Shown here piece after piece: positions 6,659 to 11,712 of a stretch of 11,712 nucleotides of DNA (positions are counted from its first letter, which is position 1; each line of letters starts with the position of its first letter). Location of the stretch: assembly GCA_020629895.1 (NCBI GenBank), contig JAHDCM010000055.1, forward strand, positions 1-11,712, given 5' to 3'. Source of the DNA: Bacteroidota bacterium. GTDB lineage: Bacteria > Bacteroidota > Bacteroidia > Chitinophagales > UBA2359. The notes below the pieces were generated by a model. It saw only the letters and a program-made list of their open reading frames with translations, ran no database searches and had not been told where the DNA came from. Made by a program: the position numbers and the translations under genes.

Positions 6659-8008
6659 ATGACCATTAAAGTACAATCTGAAATAGATGCTATTAAGCAA
6701 GATAATATGCGTTATACCTTGTTTTCATGGGGAAAACAGGGAGGCTTAAACCCAATTGTAGCAGACCGCGCTGAAGGGGTTTATGTATATGACAAAGCAG
6801 GTAAAGCCTATCTGGACTTTTCATCACAGTTGATGAATGTGAACATTGGACATGGACATCCAAAAGTGACAGAAGCAGTGGTGAAACAAATGGAAAAGGT
6901 GAGTTTTGTATATCCAGGAATGGCGACAGAGGTACGCGGGAAATTAGGAAAAAAACTGGCAGAAATAGCTCCTGGATCGCTCAATAAAACCTTTTTTACA
7001 CTAGGAGGTGCTGAAGCAGTTGAAAATGCCATGAAATTGGCAAAAGTGTACACAGGACGCCATAAAATTGTGAGTTTATATCGCTCTTATCATGGTGGCA
7101 CACATGGGGCAATGGCCGCAGGAGGCGATCCGCGTAAACATCCCATTGATAGTCAAATTATGCCCAATGTGGTACATGTAGATAATCCTTATCAATATCG
7201 TTGTGCTTATGGCTGTGAAGGGGTTTGTGCATCTCGTTGCTTAGAACAGATGGAAAACATCATTAAATATGAAAATCCTAGTAGTATTGCTGCTATTTTA
7301 ATAGAAGGAGAATCGGGGTCTTCGGGATGTATTAAGTATCCGCCAGGTTATTGGCAGGGGGTACGAAAAATTGCCGATAAATATGGTATTTTACTGATAG
7401 ATGATGAGGTCATGAGTGGCTTTGGTAGAACAGGTAAAATGTTTGCAGTAGAAAATCATGGTGTGGTTCCTGATATTTTGTGTATGGCTAAAGGCTTGAC
7501 CGCTGGTTATGTGCCTTTGGGAGGGATTATTGTGAAAGACGAAATTGCAGCAGCTTTTGAAGAAAAAGCCTTGCCACTTGGACTCACCTATTCGGCGCAT
7601 CCTGTTTCTTGTGCAGCAGCCTTAGCAGTACTAGAAGTGTATGAAGAAGAAAACTTGGTAGAACGGGCGGCAGAAATGGGACGATATGTAGAAGCTAAGG
7701 TAGAGGAGTTGAAAGAGAAGCATCCTTCGATAGGTGATTTTAGAAATACAGGTTTACTAGGTTGTATTGAGCTAGTTCGTAATCGTGCTACTAAAGAGCC
7801 ACTAGTGCCGTGGAATGCTAAACCAGCAGATTCAGAGCCTACTTATCGCATGATTGCCAAAATTAAAGAGTTGGGTATGTTTACCTTCGCCAAGTGGAAC
7901 TTTATCTTCATTGCTCCTCCTTTAAATATTACCAAAGAAGAAGTAGATAAAGGAATAGATATTTTATCGCAGGTAATTGCGATTGCTGATGAGTATTATG
8001 TGGCATAG
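6659..8008 (+). CDS. Class III PLP aminotransferase, probable beta-amino acid:pyruvate type
   Basis: Protein of 449 aa, fold type I aminotransferase of the omega or class III group. I place the start at ATG 6659; a TTG at 6653 is also in frame. Visible sites: GGAEA (116-120) for the PLP phosphate, YHGGTHG (144-150), IDDEVMSGFGRTG (247-259) with an aspartate for the PLP ring nitrogen, and Lys278 in MAKGLTAGYVPLGG as the Schiff-base lysine. Members of this group act on taurine, beta-alanine, beta-aminoisobutyrate or omega-amino acids; the sequence alone does not settle the substrate. The gene directly follows mmsA, whose product consumes the semialdehydes made from beta-alanine or beta-aminoisobutyrate, so those substrates are my inference. 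Four cysteines at 182, 186, 190 and 194 are spaced exactly four apart. Generic names such as aspartate aminotransferase family would be misleading here. Confidence 0.88.
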   Translation: MTIKVQSEIDAIKQDNMRYTLFSWGKQGGLNPIVADRAEGVYVYDKAGKAYLDFSSQLMNVNIGHGHPKVTEAVVKQMEKVSFVYPGMATEVRGKLGKKLAEIAPGSLNKTFFTLGGAEAVENAMKLAKVYTGRHKIVSLYRSYHGGTHGAMAAGGDPRKHPIDSQIMPNVVHVDNPYQYRCAYGCEGVCASRCLEQMENIIKYENPSSIAAILIEGESGSSGCIKYPPGYWQGVRKIADKYGILLIDDEVMSGFGRTGKMFAVENHGVVPDILCMAKGLTAGYVPLGGIIVKDEIAAAFEEKALPLGLTYSAHPVSCAAALAVLEVYEEENLVERAAEMGRYVEAKVEELKEKHPSIGDFRNTGLLGCIELVRNRATKEPLVPWNAKPADSEPTYRMIAKIKELGMFTFAKWNFIFIAPPLNITKEEVDKGIDILSQVIAIADEYYVA

Positions 8009-8040
8009 TGAATTTGTATATTCCTTAAAAGTCTTCTATC

Positions 8041-8071
8041 TTGAGCTTATGTTAGATAAAGAATAACTTTC
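8041..8071 (+). promoter_or_regulatory. Possible Bacteroidota-type promoter for the stress protein gene
   Basis: TTG (8041-8043) and TAACTTTC (8064-8071) are 20 bp apart. The second box has one mismatch to the Bacteroidota -7 consensus TAnnTTTG, and the spacing is in the normal range. Transcription would start some 12-15 nt before the start codon at 8091. Because one box is imperfect, read-through from the aminotransferase remains possible. Confidence 0.4.
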
Positions 8072-8090
8072 CTTAATTATAATCAATTTC

Positions 8091-8936
8091 ATGAAAAAAC
8101 TATTATTTCCCACTGATTTTTCAGATCGTTCACAACGAGCATTTACTTACGCCTTACATCTTGCTAAAAAGCTTAATATAGGTATCTGTTCACTTCATGT
8201 TTATAGCATTAATATCGCACATGAAGCAGGACCTTCTGAAACAGTGAAAGAACTGCGTGAACAAGAACAAATTGATGAATTGGAGAGTTATCGAAAAGCG
8301 GCTCAAAAAATGCATGAGCAGGCAGTAACGGAAGCTCTACAAGAGGTGCATGTAGAACATATTTTGGAAGAAGGAGAGGTGGAGGATACCATTTTGGAGG
8401 TGAGCAAACGCGAAAATTTTGAATTAATTGTTATGAGTACGCGTAGTACCGTTGCCTTACGTGATCGAATTCTAGGAAGTGTGACAACACGTATTGTAGA
8501 AGATGCAAGCCTGCCTGTATTGGCAGTACCTGAAAATGCAGTCTTTGATGGAATCACACGAATCGCTTATGCCACTAATTTTGATGCTTTAGATCGAGTG
8601 AAAATTGAGCGTGTATCAAATTGGGCAGAACAATCGAATGCTACGCTCCATTGTATTCATGTCAATGTAGATAATGATCGTGAACCTGACGAGGTGCAAA
8701 TGGATAACTTAAAGGCTGCCCTTCCTAATCGCGATAAAATAAACTTCCAAATTATTGACCATGATGATTTCTACGAAGGGGTAAACCAGTACATTGATGA
8801 ACATAAGATTGATGTAGTAGCCATGCTCACACATAAGCACACCTTGTTACAGCGGTTGTTTTCATCAAGTGCGGCTCAAAAAATGACTTTTCAAGCGAAG
8901 GTGCCTTTATTGGCTTTACATGAACAAGGAGAGTAG
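8091..8936 (+). CDS. Tandem-domain universal stress protein (UspA family)
   Basis: Protein of 281 aa with two Usp domains, about residues 1-147 and 155-278. The first begins with the typical MKKLLFPTDFSDRSQRAF pattern, and the second with ITRIAYATNFDALD. Usp proteins are cytoplasmic and linked to stress survival; some bind ATP through G-x2-G-x9-G-S/T. In the first domain only the tail of that motif is evident (ILGSVTTRIVE, 127-137), and the glycines ahead of it are missing (MSTRSTVALRDR, 115-126). The second domain has MLTHKHTLLQRLFSSSAA (245-262), with no glycines there. ATP binding is therefore doubtful for domain 2 and uncertain for domain 1. It follows the aminotransferase after 82 nt, with a possible promoter of its own, and ends at a strong bidirectional terminator. 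No specific partner can be named. Confidence 0.9.
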   Translation: MKKLLFPTDFSDRSQRAFTYALHLAKKLNIGICSLHVYSINIAHEAGPSETVKELREQEQIDELESYRKAAQKMHEQAVTEALQEVHVEHILEEGEVEDTILEVSKRENFELIVMSTRSTVALRDRILGSVTTRIVEDASLPVLAVPENAVFDGITRIAYATNFDALDRVKIERVSNWAEQSNATLHCIHVNVDNDREPDEVQMDNLKAALPNRDKINFQIIDHDDFYEGVNQYIDEHKIDVVAMLTHKHTLLQRLFSSSAAQKMTFQAKVPLLALHEQGE

Positions 8937-8950
8937 AAACTGCTCTGTTG

Positions 8951-8996
8951 AAAGAAGAAAGACCGTATTGCGAGAGCAATACGGTCTTTTTTCTTT
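8951..8996. terminator. Bidirectional terminator shared by the stress protein and the convergent gene
   Basis: The core stem is perfect: 8958-8971 pairs with 8976-8989 (14 bp) around the tetraloop GAGA (8972-8975). The stem extends outward to 8951/8996 with one G-U pair, giving about 21 bp. The plus strand ends in TTTTTTCTTTT and the minus strand in a pyrimidine-rich tract, so it can stop both transcripts. The stop codon of the leftward gene (8996-8998) touches the foot of the stem. Confidence 0.92.
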
Positions 8997-9991
8997 TAGC
9001 GCAAACGATCTATCAACAACCACTCAAAGTCCTTCAAAAAATAATCACCAACCATCTCCAACTTCTTTTCATCTTTACAATAGTTTGCCCAAAAGGCGGT
9101 GACATCTATTTGTGAGCGACGCGTATTACCAGTAATCAGCATATTTATAGAATACCATCGGCAATCCGTAGGAGCTTTATGTGAGCGTTCCACCCAATGA
9201 TAGTTTTGATAATTTAAATGAATACTATCCTCTTGAAGGTAAATCGTGTCGAATCGTTCAGGAGCCAAAACAGTTTCCGTATATGCTTCATTATTCTCAT
9301 CGTAGTAGGTATGTTCTACTTCTCGATAATTAACTCCATAATAATAAACACTATCTACTCCACTTGGGTACACCTCATTGGCATTCTCTATATGAGTCGA
9401 TAAGTAGTAGTTAAACAAAAAGGAACCAACCGTATCTTGATGAATAGCCTGTATCTTATTGATCCGTTGCAGGAGTTCTTCTAAAGAATAATCAAATGAA
9501 TAGCTTTGGTTTGCAGGAACAATAGTTCGAGCCTGAGAAGTAGCCATAAAAGCCAATACACTAATACCAAGAATCAGTATTTGCAAACTATTTTTAAACA
9601 TTGGCGGGATCGCCCCAAACGAAGTCGATTCCCTGCTTTTCTGTGTGTACCAATATGCCACTGGCAACATCACCAATGCTATCAAATCACCATAGTCTAC
9701 TACTCGTTCAATCGAAATAATAGCCCAGGTATTATACCAGTCAATAGCCGTTTGTGAATAGGGCGATTTCCACCAAATAAAACCAATACCAATTAGCCCT
9801 AATATTCCCTTTTTGAACTTTGGAAACAGGATCAAACCAAGTATGCCTACTAAAAAAATACCTGCAAAATCAGATAATTTACCTGTTAAAAAATTGTGAA
9901 ACTGAAATTTCCAAACATGGTCATTCAGTATCAAAATACTCAATGCAAGCAGAAAAGGAAAACGAAGTATAATATTTAATGCTTGATTCAT
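8996..9991 (-). CDS. Membrane protein of unknown function with an LTGKLSDFAG motif
   Basis: Protein of 331 aa; I cannot assign a function. The N-terminal half is membrane-bound: likely helices at about 7-23, 40-56, 60-74, 101-115 and 135-152. Between the first two is the striking segment HNFLTGKLSDFAG (32-44), which I have the impression recurs in unannotated membrane proteins of several bacterial phyla. Residues 153-331 form a soluble domain rich in Tyr, Asp, Glu and Asn (for example SVYYYGVNYREVEHTYYDE, 214-232), with two cysteines (277 and 305) that could pair if it is outside the cytoplasm. No enzyme motif is visible. The gene is convergent with the stress protein gene and divergent from the SAM-riboswitch transcript, so context gives no partner. 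Codon use and composition look native. Confidence 0.8.
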   Translation of the reverse strand: MNQALNIILRFPFLLALSILILNDHVWKFQFHNFLTGKLSDFAGIFLVGILGLILFPKFKKGILGLIGIGFIWWKSPYSQTAIDWYNTWAIISIERVVDYGDLIALVMLPVAYWYTQKSRESTSFGAIPPMFKNSLQILILGISVLAFMATSQARTIVPANQSYSFDYSLEELLQRINKIQAIHQDTVGSFLFNYYLSTHIENANEVYPSGVDSVYYYGVNYREVEHTYYDENNEAYTETVLAPERFDTIYLQEDSIHLNYQNYHWVERSHKAPTDCRWYSINMLITGNTRRSQIDVTAFWANYCKDEKKLEMVGDYFLKDFEWLLIDRLR

Positions 9992-10065
9992 CTGTTTTTA
10001 TTGTGTTGTTATTTAGTAGATTATGTATTGTGTAATAATAATTTTATGACATTGCTAAAAAAAGA

Positions 10066-10098
10066 TTTGCAAGTCTCTATATTTTGCGCCTATCTTTG
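10066..10098 (+). promoter_or_regulatory. Bacteroidota-type promoter of the SAM riboswitch transcript
   Basis: TTTG (10066-10069) and TATCTTTG (10091-10098) are 21 bp apart. The second box matches the Bacteroidota -7 consensus TAnnTTTG in full, and the spacing is typical. Transcription should start a few bases downstream, around 10103-10107, about 40 nt before the riboswitch and nearly 290 nt before the start codon. Confidence 0.75.
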
Positions 10099-10143
10099 CA
10101 TTCGCTACATTAAACGTAGTAATCGTTCTTTTTTATTATCACA

Positions 10144-10250
10144 CTTATCCAGAAAGGTGGAGGGATTAGGCCCTTTGAAACCTTGGCAACCTGCATTCAT
10201 TTGTAAGGTGCCACTTCCTACTCAATTAGACCATAATTGAGACAGATGAG
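10144..10250 (+). ncRNA. SAM-I (S-box) riboswitch aptamer
   Basis: The conserved core is plain: AGGTGGAGGGATTAGGCCC, then TTTGAAACCTTGGCAACC, and later AAGGTGCCA. P1 pairs CTTATC (10144-10149) with GATGAG (10245-10250), with one G-U pair. P2 pairs GGT (10156-10158) with ACC (10180-10182) and GGG (10162-10164) with CCC (10171-10173). P3 starts TGGCA (10184-10188) with TGCCA (10209-10213). P4 is CAATTA (10223-10228) with TAATTG (10234-10239). S-box RNAs bind S-adenosylmethionine and repress methionine or cysteine genes. The downstream terminator and PLP enzyme fit that role exactly. Confidence 0.97.
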
Positions 10251-10279
10251 TTGGTAGAGTTTAATCATTTTTAAAAATG

Positions 10280-10316
10280 AAAAAGCCTCTTCTGACTTGT
10301 CGGAAGAGGCTTTTTT
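10280..10316 (+). terminator. Riboswitch-controlled intrinsic terminator
   Basis: A 16-bp stem (10280-10295 with 10300-10315; one G-U pair) with a CTTG loop is followed by the end of a six-T run (10311-10316). It lies between the aptamer and the coding region. CAGATGAG (10243-10250), which includes the 3' strand of P1, can instead pair with CTCTTCTG (10287-10294) with a single U-U mismatch. That would form an antiterminator when SAM is absent. With SAM bound, P1 holds that strand, the terminator forms and transcription stops. Confidence 0.93.
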
Positions 10317-10345
10317 GATTAAAGCTACTTCCGATCTAATAACGG

Positions 10346-10399
10346 ATGAATAAGTGTGGTTATCATTTTTTGTTAACCATAAATCTTATCCAATCATGA
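10346..10399 (+). CDS. Possible 17-codon leader peptide overlapping the downstream start
   Basis: ATG at 10346 opens a 17-codon frame, MNKCGYHFLLTINLIQS, whose TGA stop (10397-10399) overlaps the next gene's ATG (10396-10398) as ATGA. It lies after the riboswitch terminator, so it would be made only when the switch is on. Such overlaps often couple translation of two genes. There is no clear ribosome binding site, and a frame this short can arise by chance. A weak hairpin (10357-10362 with 10374-10379) sits inside it. Confidence 0.25.
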   Translation: MNKCGYHFLLTINLIQS

Positions 10400-11595
10400 A
10401 CGAAGTAACCAAAATTTTACACTGTTTACCAGTTGACCCACTAACTGGAGCCATTTCGGTTCCCATTTACCAAACATCCACTTTTGTACAAGAAGCTCCT
10501 AGTGTTAACAAAGGCTTTGACTATGCTCGTAGCAACAATCCGACTCGCAAAGCCCTCGAAGACCTTATTGCCGACCTAGAAGGCGGCTATGCGGGATTTG
10601 CCTTTGCAAGTGGATTAGCAGCTATTGACAGTATCTTAAAATTGCTCAAAACAGGCGATGAAATCCTTGCCGTAGACGACATTTATGGCGGCTCCTTTCG
10701 ACTGTTTACCCACGTTTACGAAAAATTAGGCATCCGCATCCGTTACGTAGATACCACCAATCTCGAAGAAGTATATCGCAACCTCACCCATCGCACTCGC
10801 CTTATCTGGTTAGAAACACCCACCAATCCTACGCTCAAAGTATCAGATATACAACGAATTGCCGAGTTAGCCCATCAAAATGGCTCTTTATTGGTGGTTG
10901 ACAATACCTTTGCGTCACCAATTTTACAAAAGCCCCTTGCACTAGGAGCAGACATTGTGGTACATAGTGCTACGAAGTATTTGGCGGGGCATTCCGATGT
11001 CATCGCAGGTTTGGTGGTCACGGCCTCCCAAGAATTAGCAGAGCAAGTTAAGTTTGTACAAAATGCATCAGGAGGTATTCTTGCTCCCTGGGATAGTTGG
11101 CTCACCATTCGCGGCATTAGCACCCTAGCCCTGCGTGTCGAAAAGCAATGCTCCAATGCCTTGAAAATTGCCCAGTTTTTGGAGCAGCACGAAGCAGTCG
11201 AGGAAGTGCATTATCCAGGTTTAAAAAGTCATCCCAGTCATGCACTTGCTCAGTTACAGCAAAAATATTTTGGAGGAGTCATTGCTTTTAGCCTCAAAGA
11301 AGATACCATTCAAGCAGGACACGAATTGGTACAAACGACAAAGTTGTTCAAATTGGCGGAGAGCTTAGGAGGTGTAAAAAGCCTCCTTTGCCACCCCGCT
11401 CAAATGACCCATAAAGCCACTCCTGTAGAAGTGCGTCACAAAGTAGGCATTAAAGATTCGCTGATCCGCCTGTCGGTAGGAATCGAACATCTGGATGATT
11501 TGATTGCCGATTTAAAACAGGCATTAGACCAAATCCTTCCAACTACTGTTAAGGAGCCAACTACCACTTTTCGGAAGTTAGCAAGAGCCGTTTAA
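10396..11595 (+). CDS. Cys/Met-metabolism PLP enzyme (cystathionine synthase/lyase type)
   Basis: Protein of 399 aa, the normal length for this family. I chose ATG 10396; the open frame reaches back to GTG 10354, but the extra 14 residues do not match the family's start. PLP is bound by Lys194 in HSATKYLAGHSDVIAG. Asp169 (VVDN) contacts the pyridine nitrogen, Tyr43 and Arg45 (YARSNNPTR) bind the phosphate across the dimer, and Arg358 (IRLSVGIE) holds the substrate carboxylate. Family members include cystathionine gamma-synthase (metB), beta-lyase (metC), gamma-lyase and O-acetylhomoserine sulfhydrylase. SAM-riboswitch control points to methionine synthesis. The usual LGGVES glutamate is lysine here (Lys328 in LGGVKS), which leaves the exact reaction open. 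The gene uses more C-ending codons than mmsA. It is last in its transcript, 27 nt before a palindromic element. Confidence 0.88.
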   Translation: MNEVTKILHCLPVDPLTGAISVPIYQTSTFVQEAPSVNKGFDYARSNNPTRKALEDLIADLEGGYAGFAFASGLAAIDSILKLLKTGDEILAVDDIYGGSFRLFTHVYEKLGIRIRYVDTTNLEEVYRNLTHRTRLIWLETPTNPTLKVSDIQRIAELAHQNGSLLVVDNTFASPILQKPLALGADIVVHSATKYLAGHSDVIAGLVVTASQELAEQVKFVQNASGGILAPWDSWLTIRGISTLALRVEKQCSNALKIAQFLEQHEAVEEVHYPGLKSHPSHALAQLQQKYFGGVIAFSLKEDTIQAGHELVQTTKLFKLAESLGGVKSLLCHPAQMTHKATPVEVRHKVGIKDSLIRLSVGIEHLDDLIADLKQALDQILPTTVKEPTTTFRKLARAV

Positions 11596-11622
11596 GTAAT
11601 AATTTATCTTGATTTTAGAATA

Positions 11623-11712
11623 GTTGGGCGTGCCCCCATTTTTCTCCTTTTGCCCGTTTCTGTGTCCTCGCAAGAACTCAAGTAAAAGGAGAAAAATGGG
11701 GTCGGGCTATCC
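11623..11712 (-). repeat. Conserved-end palindromic element, copy 2 (18-bp stem), cut by window edge
   Basis: Read on the minus strand, this starts GGATAGCCCGACCCC and ends CGCCCAAC, as copy 1 does, and is 90 nt long against 89. The arms 11634-11651 and 11684-11701 are perfect 18-bp complements, but their sequence differs from copy 1 after the shared CCCC-N-TTTT. The loop is 32 nt here instead of 5. It begins 27 nt after the stop codon of the PLP enzyme. The outer part of the element probably continues beyond the window. Confidence 0.78.

Noticed and set aside
9983..10240. Plus-strand frame of 85 codons upstream of the PLP enzyme
   Set aside because: It overlaps the promoter and the SAM-I aptamer, whose conserved bases explain the sequence.
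10354..10395. GTG start adding 14 residues to the PLP enzyme
   Set aside because: The family N-terminus begins at the ATG at 10396, and the extension is hydrophobic with no precedent in the family.

Overview
The window looks like chromosomal DNA from a member of the Bacteroidota. The evidence is the AT-rich intergenic DNA, the lack of clear Shine-Dalgarno sequences before start codons, a lipoprotein-type diheme cytochrome, a SPOR/OmpA cell-wall protein, and promoter matches of the Bacteroidota type (TTTG/TTG, about 20 bp, TAnnTTTG). A saprospira-like lineage is my guess from the look of the proteins and repeats; it is not established here.

Layout, left to right. (1) 1-146: leader DNA with a GC-rich dispersed palindrome. 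(2) 147-1232 (+): secreted diheme c-type cytochrome. (3) 1233-1533: a gene-free stretch between convergent genes, with an 11-bp hairpin, a 31-bp hairpin framed by conserved ends, and the terminator of the leftward gene. (4) 1534-2361 (-): SPOR plus OmpA-like periplasmic protein, followed by an AT-rich gap with a perfect 23-bp palindrome. (5) 2651-4774 (-): RecG helicase. (6) 5017-6486 (+) mmsA and 6659-8008 (+) a class III aminotransferase, separated only by a 154-nt inverted-repeat element. (7) 8091-8936 (+): tandem universal stress protein, sharing a bidirectional terminator with (8) 8996-9991 (-), a membrane protein of unknown function. (9) 10060-11595 (+): promoter, SAM-I riboswitch, terminator and a Cys/Met-metabolism PLP enzyme. 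(10) 11623-11712: a second copy of the conserved-end hairpin element, in the opposite orientation and cut by the window edge.

Two groups of genes make functional sense. The aminotransferase and MmsA form a two-step route from beta-amino acids (beta-alanine, beta-aminoisobutyrate) through a semialdehyde to acetyl-CoA or propionyl-CoA. The S-box leader and the transsulfuration-type enzyme form a feedback loop in which SAM shuts off methionine or cysteine synthesis. The other genes are ordinary housekeeping or envelope genes.

The least ordinary content is non-coding. Two 89-90 nt elements share their end sequences and overall length, yet carry different, fully self-complementary stems, which looks like compensatory change. 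A separate 154-nt inverted repeat fills the gap inside the mmsA/aminotransferase pair. I see no CRISPR array, tRNA, rRNA, transposase or defence system.
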